DNA of 64,000 nucleotides from CAIPBY01 sp041671305 (GTDB taxonomy: Bacteria; Patescibacteriota; Patescibacteriia; 2-01-FULL-39-33): the NCBI GenBank assembly GCA_041671305.1, contig JBAZBX010000002.1, positions 11,604-75,603 on the forward strand, given 5' to 3'. The translations under genes and the position numbers were made by a program. The notes below the pieces were generated by a model. It searched no databases. It was not told where the DNA came from and was given only the letters and a program-made list of their open reading frames with translations. Shown one piece after another: positions 41,134 through 50,389 of this stretch (its first letter is position 1; every line of letters begins with the position of its first letter).

Positions 41134-42963
41134 GTGAATTTATTATCTTCGTGGAGAAAAAAAATTTCTAGTTTTTTTTCTGCCCAAAACAAGCAACTTA
41201 GAGAATTTCAGAAGCAACACAGGCTGGATATGCATCTGGTCAGTTCTTTGAATAAATCCAAATTCCCAACCCTCAAGCAATTAAAACATCTACCAAAAAT
41301 GTTGAACAAAAAAGAGAAAAGAACTATGGGAGTACTAACCGCCATAGTGCTTTTGGGAGTAATTCTGCTAATTACAAATTTATATTTTCTCGTTACTACC
41401 CCCATACCGCAAAGAGGTGGCCAATACACGGAAGGATTAATCGGCGCTCCACGCTTTATCAATCCCCTATTGTCGCAAACCAATGACGTTGATCAAGATA
41501 TTTCCAAGCTGATTTTCTCCGGCCTGCTGAAATTTGACAAGGACAGAATATTAACTCCCGATCTGGCTGAAAGCTATGAAATTTCCGACAATCAATTAGT
41601 CTATACCTTCCACCTGAGACAAAACATTAAATGGCATGATGGCGAACCATTCAAAGCCGATGATGTGATTTTTACCATGGCTTCAATCCAGGATCCGGAA
41701 TTCAAAAGTCCTTTATCCATAAGTTTCCAAGGCATCATGGCGGAAAAAATTGATGACAATACCATAAAATTTACGCTCAAGGAACCATTTGCCCCTTTCC
41801 TGGGACTGATGACTTTTGGAATTTTGCCGGAACATCTATGGTATAATGTGCCCGCCACCAATGCCGATCTGACAGAACTCAACAAAAAACCCATAGGCAC
41901 AGGCTCATGGCAATTTGATTCATTCAAAAAAGACAAGAATGGAATTATTTTTTCTTACACGTTAATCCCTAATCCATATTATTATGGCGATAGGCCAAAC
42001 TTGGAAAAAATTGTTTTTAAATTTTATGGGGATTTTGCTTCTGCCATAGATGCTCTCAAAAACAAAAGCGTGCAAGCCATCGCTTATTTGCCACAGGAGT
42101 TCCAAACAGAGCTAAAAAAATATAAAAATATAAATTATCAAAAATTAGATCAGCCTCAATATACGGCCATGTTTTTCAATCAGAAAAATAATGGCTTCCT
42201 CCAAGCTGATTATATTAGGCAGGCTTTAGCTCTATCCATAGACAAGCAAAAAATCATAGATACAGTACTTCCCGGCAACGCCAATATTATTGATACCCCC
42301 ACCCTGCCAGGAGTTGATACCAATCCGGACATAAAAAAATATAATTATGATCCGCAGTCTGCCGTAACTCTCCTGGAGAAAAACGGCTGGCAACTTAACT
42401 CCACTACGACGAACGGAATTACCCAGCAAGTAAGGCAAAAGAAAAATCAAACTTTGGAAATTACCATAACTACGGTTGATCAGCCTCAAAATAGCAAAAT
42501 TGCCGATCTCATCAAACAAGACTGGGAACAAATAGGTATCAAGACAAACATCCAGCTCGTAGATAAATCCAAAATTCTTCAAGATGTCATAAATACCAGA
42601 AAGTATGAAGTGTTGCTCTTTGGAGAAAACTTAGGTTCGGATCCTGATCCGTTCCCCTTTTGGCATTCTTCGCAAAATGAATATCCCGGTTTGAACTTGG
42701 CTATCTTTTCCAACAAAACAGTAGATCAACTGTTGGAAAATGCCAGAAAAACCAATGATTGGGAAGCCAGAAAAAAGAATTATCTTGAATTCCAAAAAAT
42801 AGTCGCTCAGGAACTTCCTGCTATTTTCTTATACAATCAAATATATATTTATCCTCAAGATAACAGCATCAAGGGCTTTGATGTCAAAAACATCTCGGCG
42901 CCGTCTGATCGTTTTGCCAACTTATACCAATGGTATGAGAAAACCAAGCGAATCTGGAAATAG
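41134..42963 (+). CDS. Oligopeptide-binding protein (SBP_bac_5), membrane-anchored
   Basis: 609 residues from a GTG start. About 70 cytoplasmic, basic residues precede a single helix (GVLTAIVLLGVILLITNLYFLV). The rest is an OppA/DppA-type solute-binding domain: YTEGLIGAPRFINPLL, LTPDLAESYEISDN, FHLRQNIKWHDGEPFKADDV and QALALSIDKQKIID are family motifs. There is no lipobox; the helix is the anchor, and the long cytoplasmic segment is unusual for this family. No ABC permease or ATPase gene is nearby, so it is an orphan binding protein or works with a transporter encoded elsewhere. Confidence 0.9.
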   Translation: MNLLSSWRKKISSFFSAQNKQLREFQKQHRLDMHLVSSLNKSKFPTLKQLKHLPKMLNKKEKRTMGVLTAIVLLGVILLITNLYFLVTTPIPQRGGQYTEGLIGAPRFINPLLSQTNDVDQDISKLIFSGLLKFDKDRILTPDLAESYEISDNQLVYTFHLRQNIKWHDGEPFKADDVIFTMASIQDPEFKSPLSISFQGIMAEKIDDNTIKFTLKEPFAPFLGLMTFGILPEHLWYNVPATNADLTELNKKPIGTGSWQFDSFKKDKNGIIFSYTLIPNPYYYGDRPNLEKIVFKFYGDFASAIDALKNKSVQAIAYLPQEFQTELKKYKNINYQKLDQPQYTAMFFNQKNNGFLQADYIRQALALSIDKQKIIDTVLPGNANIIDTPTLPGVDTNPDIKKYNYDPQSAVTLLEKNGWQLNSTTTNGITQQVRQKKNQTLEITITTVDQPQNSKIADLIKQDWEQIGIKTNIQLVDKSKILQDVINTRKYEVLLFGENLGSDPDPFPFWHSSQNEYPGLNLAIFSNKTVDQLLENARKTNDWEARKKNYLEFQKIVAQELPAIFLYNQIYIYPQDNSIKGFDVKNISAPSDRFANLYQWYEKTKRIWK

Positions 42964-42965
42964 AA

Positions 42966-43020
42966 TAAAATAACCAAGAAACGATAATCGAGTTAGGTAT
43001 TTAATTGTCTTGGTTATTGC
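42966..43020. repeat. Repeat family D, copy with perfect 11-bp arms
   Basis: AATAACCAAGA (42969-42979) and TCTTGGTTATT (43008-43018) are perfect inverted repeats. It lies between the oligopeptide-binding gene and tRNA-Leu and could also work as a weak terminator. Confidence 0.65.
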
Positions 43021-43028
43021 CGTAATCG

Positions 43029-43111
43029 GCCGATGTGGTGAAATGGTATACACGCACGGTTCAGAACCGTGTGGGAGCAATCCCGTGAGAGTTCAAATCT
43101 CTCCATCGGCA
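43029..43111 (+). tRNA. tRNA-Leu (anticodon CAG)
   Basis: Acceptor GCCGATG / CATCGGC with discriminator A, anticodon stem CACGG/CCGTG around loop TTCAGAA (anticodon CAG, reading CUG), class II variable arm TGGGAGCAATCCCG, and T arm GAGAGTTCAAATCTCTC. No CCA encoded. Confidence 0.95.
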
Positions 43112-43132
43112 TAAATAGTGAATTTGTTAATA

Positions 43133-43294
43133 ATATAAATTCTGCCCTCTTGCTGTGACTAACCTCTCCACAGCTAAGAATTTATATATTTGAGTTAATT
43201 GCAAACCCGACTTGCAATCAGCTCACAGTGATAAAACTCTATTAATTTTATAAATAACTTTAATTCTCAATGGAATTAAATAATTCCATTTTTG
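43133..43294 (+). promoter_or_regulatory. Structured leader of the RNase J gene (three stem-loops)
   Basis: First structure: outer 11-bp arms ATATAAATTCT (43133-43143) / AGAATTTATAT (43177-43187) enclosing GCTGTG/CACAGC (43152-43157 and 43169-43174). Second: ATTGCAA-ACCCGAC-TTGCAAT (43198-43218). Third: AATGGAATTA-AA-TAATTCCATT followed by a T-run (43269-43293), a terminator-like hairpin 11 nt before the start codon. Together they fill the gap between tRNA-Leu and the gene. Regulation is inferred. Confidence 0.55.
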
Positions 43295-43304
43295 AAAAAA
43301 ATGT

Positions 43305-45209
43305 ATGAACAATTCAAATTTAAATGAACGAAGGCCAAACCAGACCTTCAAACCAAATCTCGGTAACACACAAAAACAAAAAACGATTAATCTGGATGCG
43401 GATAAATATTTTCCCGTCCCAGTTAAATCTCCTACCACTAGTCAGACGAGTCCCAAGGTAGTAGCAAAACCACACTACCCACAACCGAATAGACTACACC
43501 AAAATAAACCTGTGACAAAAAACATTACTCCAGAAAAAAGATCTGGCGACGTGTTAAGGGTTATTCCCATCGGTGGCTGCGAAGAAGTGGGACGCAATAT
43601 GACCGTATTTGAATACGGCCAAGATATTGTAATTCTGGATATGGGAATCCAATTTCCCGAAGAAGACATGCCGGGAATAGATTATATCATTCCTAATGCA
43701 GACTATCTGAAAGGAAAGGAAAAAAATATCCGTGGCGTAATATTTTCACACGGACATCTGGATCATATCGGAGCAGCGCCTATTCTTTTGGAAAAACTAG
43801 GTAATCCTACAATTATCGGCGCAGATCTAACTCTGGCTATGGTAAAACATAGACAAGAAGATTACAAAAAGGGCAGTGCCGATAAACTCAAGACTGTAGT
43901 TGTCAAAAATCTCAATGAAAAAATTAAATTAGGTATTTTTGAAATAAGCTTCTTCCAGATTGAGCACTCCATTATGGATGCCATGGGAATAATTTTCAAA
44001 ACTCCAACTGCTACCGTCATTCATCCCGGAGACTGGACTCTAGAAAGAGACATCGCAGGCAAACCGATATTGGATTATACTTTCTTGAGTAAACTTCCCA
44101 GGCCAACAGTGCTAATGATGGAAAGTTTAGGCGCCATTGATGTCCGAAAAAGCGCCACCACTGCGGAGATGAAAAAAAATATTACCCAACTGCTTTCCGA
44201 TGCTCCAGGCAGAATTATCCTGGGGACATTCTCTTCTCAAATAGAGAGGATAGACTGGCTTTTTGAAATTGGCCAAAAACTTGGCAAAAAAATCGCGCTT
44301 GACGGCTATAGCATGAAGGTCAATGTAGAAATAGCCAAAAAATTAGGATATATCAAAATAGCCAAAGGCCAACTGATCAAAATTGAACAAATTGATGATT
44401 TTCCCGACAACAAAGTCATGGTGCTTTGCACCGGAGCTCAAGGCGAAGGCAATGCCGTACTATCCAGAATTATTGAAGGCACAAACCGCCATATCAAAAT
44501 TAGAAAAAACGACACCGTAATACTTTCATCCTCAATCATCCCAGGAAACGAAAGAACTATCCAAAGACTCAAAGACAACCTGTATCGCCAATGCGATAAT
44601 GTCATTCATGGCAGTATCATGGATATCCATGTTTCCGGACACGGCAACAGAAATGATATTATTTATATGCTGGAACAGATAATGCCGGATTATTTCATCC
44701 CTGTTTACGCCAATCATTATTTTCTCAAGGAAGCCGCCAAGCTGGCTCGTGAGATTGGATTTAATCCCGAGAGAATATTCGTGCCGGATAATGGACAGGT
44801 TATGGAATTTGATAAAAATGGCGGAAGAATCACGGAACAGAAAGTTCCCTCCAGTTACGTTTTCGTGGACGGCCTCGGCATTACAGATAGCAACAATGTT
44901 GTACTTCGCGATAGAAAAATGATGGCCGAAGACGGCATGCTAGTCGTCATTGCCACAGTTGATGGAAAGAATGGCCAGCTTATCCATAATCCCGATCTTA
45001 TCTCGCGCGGTTTTGTCTATATGAAAGAAAATAAACGGCTGATTGAAATGGTCAGACAAAAAGTCAAAAAATTAATCAAAGAAAACAATCCCAAAGTCGC
45101 GCCCGATGATCAATACCTGAAAGAATTGATTAGAAACGAAATCGGTAAATTCCTTTATCAGAAAACTGAAAAGAGACCCATGATTTTGCCGGTGATTATA
45201 GAAGTATAA
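43305..45209 (+). CDS. rnj: Ribonuclease J
   Basis: A metallo-beta-lactamase/beta-CASP nuclease with 5' exonuclease and endonuclease activity in mRNA decay. Of 634 residues, the first 80 or so are a low-complexity Asn/Gln/Lys/Pro extension. The catalytic domain begins VLRVIPIGGCEEVGRNM, with metal ligands in FSHGHLDHIGA (about residue 148) and HPGDWTL. beta-CASP motifs are VLCTGAQGEGNA, IIPGNE and HVSGHG. The tail is the RNase J C-terminal domain. It is preceded by a structured leader and tRNA-Leu, which hints at auto-regulation or processing of a joint transcript, but this is not shown. Confidence 0.95.
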   Translation: MNNSNLNERRPNQTFKPNLGNTQKQKTINLDADKYFPVPVKSPTTSQTSPKVVAKPHYPQPNRLHQNKPVTKNITPEKRSGDVLRVIPIGGCEEVGRNMTVFEYGQDIVILDMGIQFPEEDMPGIDYIIPNADYLKGKEKNIRGVIFSHGHLDHIGAAPILLEKLGNPTIIGADLTLAMVKHRQEDYKKGSADKLKTVVVKNLNEKIKLGIFEISFFQIEHSIMDAMGIIFKTPTATVIHPGDWTLERDIAGKPILDYTFLSKLPRPTVLMMESLGAIDVRKSATTAEMKKNITQLLSDAPGRIILGTFSSQIERIDWLFEIGQKLGKKIALDGYSMKVNVEIAKKLGYIKIAKGQLIKIEQIDDFPDNKVMVLCTGAQGEGNAVLSRIIEGTNRHIKIRKNDTVILSSSIIPGNERTIQRLKDNLYRQCDNVIHGSIMDIHVSGHGNRNDIIYMLEQIMPDYFIPVYANHYFLKEAAKLAREIGFNPERIFVPDNGQVMEFDKNGGRITEQKVPSSYVFVDGLGITDSNNVVLRDRKMMAEDGMLVVIATVDGKNGQLIHNPDLISRGFVYMKENKRLIEMVRQKVKKLIKENNPKVAPDDQYLKELIRNEIGKFLYQKTEKRPMILPVIIEV

Positions 45210-45267
45210 TTCCACTTTGTCGCTTTTCCTTTTTTAGTAACAGGAATGCAGGTACAAAATACAAAAT

Positions 45268-45297
45268 TTGCATTATAAATTTAAAAAATGCTACAAT
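45268..45297 (+). promoter_or_regulatory. trpS: Promoter of trpS
   Basis: TTGCAT (45268-45273), 18 nt, TACAAT (45292-45297) with TGC extension; the ATG follows 24 nt later. Confidence 0.6.
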
Positions 45298-45321
45298 TAA
45301 TGCAAATAAATCAATAATTTT

Positions 45322-46269
45322 ATGTCCAAACCAGTCATCGTCTCAGGAACACAGCCATCAGGATTTTTGCATATCGGTAATTATCTTGGCGCCATAAAAA
45401 ATTGGGTTGATTTGCAAAACAGCGGAAAGTATGATTGCTTCTTTTTTATCGCTGATTTTCATTCCATAACCGAAAATTATTCGCCAGCAGAAAAAAGAGT
45501 GCAAGTTCTCAATCTGGCTTGCGATTATCTGGCTGCCGGACTTGATCCCAAAAAATCAACTATTTTTATCCAATCACAAGTCCCCCAATGCACGGAATTG
45601 GCTTGGATTTTTAATACCTTGACTCCAATTGGCGAGCTGGAGAGAATGATACAATTCAAAGACAAGTCTCAAAAGCAAAATAAAAATGTAAATGCCGGAC
45701 TCCTCACCTACCCCATCCTACAAGCCGCGGACATTTTGATTTATCATGGTGAATTTGTGCCTGTCGGTCAAGATCAAATCCAGCATTTGGAATTGACCCA
45801 CGATACGGTTAAGTGGTTCAACAACAAATATGCCACAAAGTATTTCCAAGACGTTAAGCCGCTTCTGACAGAAACTCCCAAAATCATGAGCCTAGTAGAG
45901 CCGACGAGCAAGATGTCCAAATCCGCCGGAGCCAAACATTACATTGGGATTGATGAGTCGCCGGAAATTATCTCTCAAAAACTATCCAAAGCAGTTTCTA
46001 CTCCCGAAGGCATAGAGAATTTAAGAGCTATTTACAAAGCATTTGAGAAATCCATGTCCGGTGAATTTAAGGAAAATAAAATGTCCGAGACTAAAAAAAT
46101 TATTGCTCAAGGCATTGCCAATTACTTTGCCGACTTCCGCAAGAAAAAAGCCGAGTTAATGAAAGATCCGAAAAAAGTCATGAAAATTTTGGAGCAAGGA
46201 AAGAAAAAAGCCCAACCCATAGCACAGAAAACACTTCAAGAAGTGAAAAAGATTATCGGATTAATATAG
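45322..46269 (+). CDS. trpS: Tryptophanyl-tRNA synthetase
   Basis: Class I synthetase, 315 residues, near the usual 320-340. SGTQPSGFLHIGNYLGAIKNW contains the HIGN signature, and SKMSKSAGAKHYIGID contains KMSKS. DFHSITENY, FIQSQVPQCTELAWIFN and VGQDQIQHLELT are TrpRS motifs. It ends in a Lys-rich helix (MKILEQGKKKAQPIAQKT). Single gene with its own promoter and a bidirectional terminator; no T-box or trp leader is visible in the 112-nt upstream gap. Confidence 0.96.
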   Translation: MSKPVIVSGTQPSGFLHIGNYLGAIKNWVDLQNSGKYDCFFFIADFHSITENYSPAEKRVQVLNLACDYLAAGLDPKKSTIFIQSQVPQCTELAWIFNTLTPIGELERMIQFKDKSQKQNKNVNAGLLTYPILQAADILIYHGEFVPVGQDQIQHLELTHDTVKWFNNKYATKYFQDVKPLLTETPKIMSLVEPTSKMSKSAGAKHYIGIDESPEIISQKLSKAVSTPEGIENLRAIYKAFEKSMSGEFKENKMSETKKIIAQGIANYFADFRKKKAELMKDPKKVMKILEQGKKKAQPIAQKTLQEVKKIIGLI

Positions 46270-46281
46270 TTATATTACAAA

Positions 46282-46310
46282 AAATCCCGCTTAAGCGGGA
46301 TTTTTTTATT
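46282..46310. terminator. Bidirectional terminator between trpS and the DUF5661 gene
   Basis: AAATCCCGCTTAAGCGGGATTT is a perfect palindrome flanked by A- and T-runs. Confidence 0.88.
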
Positions 46311-46316
46311 TTGTTT

Positions 46317-46589
46317 TTAATCTTCCTTTCCCCAAAATTCATCTGCTTCCTCTTCCATTTTTTTGAGTCTTATATAATAATCAGGAAACTCATTAAGATG
46401 TGCTAGGGCAATTTTCCCCGTTGTAAATGCACCGTCATTAGTCACATTAGTTTGAGGATCGCGAATGCCGTGTTCAAGTTCTACATCCATACCCATCCTA
46501 AATTGTTCCACATCAAATTTAGCCCAATCAAGTCCTAGACGTTCACCAATTTCCTTAGCTTCCTCAGCTGTAAAAGATTGCTTACTCAT
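46317..46589 (-). CDS. DUF5661-like small protein
   Basis: 90 residues, soluble, acidic. The stretch FRMGMDVELEHG and then RDPQTNVTNDG, followed by KIALAHLNEFPDYYIRLKKM, matches what I recall as DUF5661, a family of unknown function common in Patescibacteria and some phages; the family name is from memory. It starts with the helix SFTAEEAKEIGERLGLDW. It begins 4 nt after the phosphohexomutase stop, so the two are probably co-transcribed and the strong terminator ends both. Confidence 0.75.
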   Translation of the reverse strand: MSKQSFTAEEAKEIGERLGLDWAKFDVEQFRMGMDVELEHGIRDPQTNVTNDGAFTTGKIALAHLNEFPDYYIRLKKMEEEADEFWGKED

Positions 46590-46593
46590 AATA

Positions 46594-47967
46594 TTATCTG
46601 ATAATTTTTAATAATTTAACCTTTTCTTTTTCCATGACCTTTATACTTTGACTTTCTACATTCAATCGTACAAGAGGCTCCGTATTGGACGACCGGACAT
46701 TAAAAAACCAACCCTGACCATAAACAGAAAGTCCGTCAATATTTTTCTGTTCATAATTCTTGTACATCGTGGATAATTTATTTTTCACTTTTTCAAAATT
46801 TCCAATTTTCAAATTTATTTCTCCGGAAATAACAAACTTATCCCTATAAATTTTTATTGCCTCAGAAAGCTTGAGTCCGCTCATAGCCAGATATTCCATC
46901 ACGAGCAAGGCCGGTATAATGCCATCGCCGAAAACATAATTCTTTTTCAGTTCTTTGGAAAATAAAAAATTCAAAAAATAATGACCGGAATTTTCACTGC
47001 CAAATAAATACTTTTTATTTTGCATCTTCTTGAGAATATTGGTATATCCGGAACGATTCACTACAGGTTTACCACCCATTTTTACTATCATCTCAGAAAT
47101 ATTTACAGGCAAACGAGCATCCAAAACCAAGGGCAATCCCGGCTTCAAACTGCCGTATTTGAGAAGCATGATTTGATAAAGCAAACAATTGATGTGGTAG
47201 GAATTAACTGAAACTCCCTGGTCATCTACAAAAATACATCTATCAGCATCACCATCCCAAATTATTCCCAAATCCGCTTTCTGTTTTTTCACTTCAGAGC
47301 AAAGCAAGTCCCTGCTTTCCTGAAGCATCGGATTCAAGCCGTGAGTTGGATATTTATCTCCTTTAACAAAATTAATTTTTGTTTTCTTAATCTTTAATTT
47401 GGAAAATATGTGGGAAGCCATAATTGATCCCGCGCCATCGCTGGCATCCAATATAACATTTAAATCCTGAATATGAGAAAAATCCACGATGCTCCGGCAA
47501 TATTTTTCATACTCGCCGGCAATGCTTATTTTTTTAACAATCGCTTTTTTGCGCAATGGTTTTATCACCATGGCATTAGCAATTTTTTGCAATTCCTTTA
47601 ATCCTGTCTTAAGTCCAATCGGTACGCCATCAACCGTGCAAAATTTCAATCCAGTATATCCATTGGGATTATGCGAAGGTGTAATCATGACTCCGCCATC
47701 AAATTTTTTGACCCCTACGGCAAAAAACAATGCCGGCGTGCAATTAACTCCCAAATCAAAAATTTTTGCTCCGGCATCATAAGCGCCCTGAATAAAAGGC
47801 TTGGATAGCTTAGCCGATTCAATCCTTTTATCTTTGCATACGGCAATGGTTTTTAACTTTTTAAACTTCACAAAAGCATAGCCAAGACGATAACCGTCTT
47901 CATTGTTAATTTCTGCCGGATAAATTCCTCGGATATCATATTCTTTGAAAATTTTTGGATTGATCAT
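46594..47967 (-). CDS. manB: Phosphomannomutase/phosphoglucomutase
   Basis: Alpha-D-phosphohexomutase, 457 residues, interconverting hexose 1- and 6-phosphates for surface sugars. Landmarks: start FKEYDIRGIYP, phosphoserine loop ITPSHNPNGYTG, metal-binding DGDADRC, sugar-binding GSENSGHYF, and C-terminal phosphate-binding RSSNTEPLVRLNVE. All four are intact. The catalytic loop has SHNP as expected. The gene follows the methyltransferase gene by 34 nt and precedes the DUF5661 gene by 4 nt. Whether mannose or glucose phosphate is preferred cannot be read. Confidence 0.94.
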   Translation of the reverse strand: MINPKIFKEYDIRGIYPAEINNEDGYRLGYAFVKFKKLKTIAVCKDKRIESAKLSKPFIQGAYDAGAKIFDLGVNCTPALFFAVGVKKFDGGVMITPSHNPNGYTGLKFCTVDGVPIGLKTGLKELQKIANAMVIKPLRKKAIVKKISIAGEYEKYCRSIVDFSHIQDLNVILDASDGAGSIMASHIFSKLKIKKTKINFVKGDKYPTHGLNPMLQESRDLLCSEVKKQKADLGIIWDGDADRCIFVDDQGVSVNSYHINCLLYQIMLLKYGSLKPGLPLVLDARLPVNISEMIVKMGGKPVVNRSGYTNILKKMQNKKYLFGSENSGHYFLNFLFSKELKKNYVFGDGIIPALLVMEYLAMSGLKLSEAIKIYRDKFVISGEINLKIGNFEKVKNKLSTMYKNYEQKNIDGLSVYGQGWFFNVRSSNTEPLVRLNVESQSIKVMEKEKVKLLKIIR

Positions 47968-48001
47968 ATTGATATATAATTAAAATATTACTTAAATTTT
48001 A

Positions 48002-48730
48002 TCATTTTTTCCTAGCGATAGCCATCAAATTATATCCATTCCAAAAACTGGTTTTTGTTCCCTTGTTCTCATAATATATTTCTTGAATTTCAAAACCGGC
48101 TTTTTGCAAAAGATTTTTCATCTCGCCCTTAGCAAACGAATGGACGTATCTTCGGCTTTCAGCCCCTATCGGCTTCCAGGGTATGAAAACATCCTTAAAC
48201 GACCAAACGCCCTGAGATAATTTATATTTATAATCTACAATCATGGGACGATATTTTTTGATGCCAAAAATATTCCAATTAGACATGACCAAAGTTCCTC
48301 CGGGTTTGAGTAATTTATAAATATCCGCCAAAATCTTCAATCGCAATTCTTTAGTCGGAATATGATGCAAAACCGCCAGCATAAAAACGAGATTAAAGGA
48401 CTGGCTCGCCGTAACATCCAATTTTATTATATCCCCTACTTCAAATTTAATATTTTTTTTATTCGCAAATTTTTCTCTGGCAATTTTTATTAATTCTTCT
48501 GAACTATCCACTCCTAAATAGCTTACATTTTTATCCAAGAATAATTCAGCCAGACGGCCATTGCCACAACCCAAATCCAAAACCCTATCTCCATCTTGGA
48601 CAAAGCCCCTAAGCTCATCCAGAATATGCCACCATTTGGCTCTGGTCACAGAAAAATCTCCGGCGATAGTATTGTAAATATCGTGCGTTTCCCGTAATAT
48701 TTTATTGACTTTATCTTGTTTTATGGGCAT
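48002..48730 (-). CDS. Class I SAM-dependent methyltransferase
   Basis: 242 residues. Rossmann-type methyltransferase with motif I VLDLGCGNGRLAELF (about residue 55), LGVDSSEELIKIA, GDIIKLDV, FMLAVLHHIPTKELR and LKPGGTLVMSNWN. The N-terminal helix pair (ILRETHDIYNTIAGDFSVTRAKWW) resembles proteins of the ALKBH8/Trm9 tRNA wobble uridine methyltransferase type, which often start similarly (YDxIAxxFSxTR). If so it may act with the neighbouring divergent Elp3 in wobble-uridine modification; this is inference from motif and neighbourhood. Confidence 0.85.
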   Translation of the reverse strand: MPIKQDKVNKILRETHDIYNTIAGDFSVTRAKWWHILDELRGFVQDGDRVLDLGCGNGRLAELFLDKNVSYLGVDSSEELIKIAREKFANKKNIKFEVGDIIKLDVTASQSFNLVFMLAVLHHIPTKELRLKILADIYKLLKPGGTLVMSNWNIFGIKKYRPMIVDYKYKLSQGVWSFKDVFIPWKPIGAESRRYVHSFAKGEMKNLLQKAGFEIQEIYYENKGTKTSFWNGYNLMAIARKK

Positions 48731-48765
48731 AATGTATTGATAATTAACAACTGTTATGACAGATT

Positions 48766-50328
48766 ATGAAGGATTTTAATCAAAAAATACTTACCAATAT
48801 TCTAAAACAAAAGCCTTCTACCGAAAAGGATCTTTTTAATATCTCCAGAAAGGAATTCGGCAAATACAAACTTCCCTCGCCGGAAAAATCGTTACTGCTT
48901 TCAGCTTATCATAAATTAGTCAAAAATAAAAAGCTCAAAGCGGACAAAAAGATTGAGCAACTCCTCACCAAGCGAGCCGTGAGAACTCTTTCCGGAGTAG
49001 CCGTAATTTCCGTCCTGACCAAAGCCTATCCCTGCCCAGGAAAATGCTTGTATTGTCCCACCGAAAAAAACATGCCCAAAAGCTATCTCTCCAACGAGCC
49101 GGCAGTGATGAGAGCGATTCTAGCCAAGTTTGATCCTTTCAAACAAGTTCAGATAAGACTAGACGCACTCAAGGCCAACGGACATTCAACTGAAAAAGTA
49201 GAATTAATCGTCATGGGCGGTACTTGGTCATATCTGGATACCAAATATCAAAATTGGTTTATTAAACGCTGTCTTGAGGCGCTAAATGGCAAAACCGCCA
49301 AAAATCTGGAACAAGCGCAGAAACAAAATGAGTCAGCCAAACATCGCTGTATTGGATTAACATTGGAAACTAGACCTGATTATATTGATGAAAAAGAAAT
49401 AATAAAAATGAGAAAATTAGGCGCGACCAGAGTAGAGCTGGGCATCCAGCACATTGATGATAATATTTTGAAATTAAATCGTCGCGGACACAAAAATGCC
49501 AAGTCCATTGAAGCCATTGCATTACTAAAAAAAGCGGGATTCAAGATAAACTATCACCTCATGCTCAATCTTCCTGGATCAACTCCAATCAAAGATTTGG
49601 CCATGTTCAAAAAATTGTATAGTTCTCCAAATTACATGCCGGATATGATCAAAATTTATCCTTGCGTAGTAAATAAATATGCTCCTTTATATAAATTATG
49701 GAAAACTGGCCAGTACCAACCATACTCCGACAGGCAACTGAGAGATTTAATTGTCAAAATAAAAAAAATCACTCCTCCCTTTGTCCGAATCACTAGGCTG
49801 ATTCGTGATATTCCCGAGGAAAGCATTATGGCCGGAAATAAAATTACCAACCTGCGTCAGCTCATCAATAATTCCGCAAGCCAAGACGGCTGGTCATGCA
49901 AGTGCATAAGATGCCGGGAAGCGGGACACCAACAAAACAATTTTCAAAAGCCAAAGTTAAATGTAATTAAATATCAAGCTTCAAAAGGCACGGAATATTT
50001 TTTGTCATTTGAGTCAAAAGACGAAAAAATCTTATACGCCTTTTTGCGGCTGAGAATAAATAACCATCCTGAAAATAATTTTATTCCTGCCTTGCGAAAT
50101 TCGGCTATAATCCGCGAATTACATACTTATGGACAACTTACTTCCCTGGGCGACGCAGGAGAAGTACAGCATACTGGCATGGGCAAAAAATTATTGGAGC
50201 AAGCTGAAACAATCACCCGCCAACATCGTCTAAATAAAATAGCGGTAATATCCGGCATTGGCGTCAGAAAATATTATCAAAAATTGGGATACGAGTTGCA
50301 AGATGAGTACATGGTTAAAAATATTTAA
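48766..50328 (+). CDS. Elp3-like radical SAM/acetyltransferase (tRNA wobble uridine modification)
   Basis: 520 residues. Radical SAM cluster Cys90, Cys94 and Cys97 in YPCPGKCLYCP, then GGTWSYLD, ETRPDYIDEKEI and VELGIQHIDDNILKLNRRGH. The C-terminal GNAT domain has RELHTYGQLTSLGD and QHTGMGKKLLEQAE (acetyl-CoA loop), ending KYYQKLGYEL. Elp3 makes cm5U at U34 from acetyl-CoA. Bacterial Elp3 occurs without the other Elongator subunits, and none are present here. Divergent from the methyltransferase gene with only 35 nt between starts; a Trm9-like partner there would complete the pathway. Confidence 0.93.
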   Translation: MKDFNQKILTNILKQKPSTEKDLFNISRKEFGKYKLPSPEKSLLLSAYHKLVKNKKLKADKKIEQLLTKRAVRTLSGVAVISVLTKAYPCPGKCLYCPTEKNMPKSYLSNEPAVMRAILAKFDPFKQVQIRLDALKANGHSTEKVELIVMGGTWSYLDTKYQNWFIKRCLEALNGKTAKNLEQAQKQNESAKHRCIGLTLETRPDYIDEKEIIKMRKLGATRVELGIQHIDDNILKLNRRGHKNAKSIEAIALLKKAGFKINYHLMLNLPGSTPIKDLAMFKKLYSSPNYMPDMIKIYPCVVNKYAPLYKLWKTGQYQPYSDRQLRDLIVKIKKITPPFVRITRLIRDIPEESIMAGNKITNLRQLINNSASQDGWSCKCIRCREAGHQQNNFQKPKLNVIKYQASKGTEYFLSFESKDEKILYAFLRLRINNHPENNFIPALRNSAIIRELHTYGQLTSLGDAGEVQHTGMGKKLLEQAETITRQHRLNKIAVISGIGVRKYYQKLGYELQDEYMVKNI

Positions 50329-50389
50329 GAGTGTCATTACAAAAATTAATTCATAATTAATAATCCTTAATTATAATAAGTAAGTAAGT

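Noticed and set aside
45210..45321. T-box or trp leader before trpS
   Set aside because: No T-box sequence and no Trp-rich leader peptide; only a simple promoter is visible.
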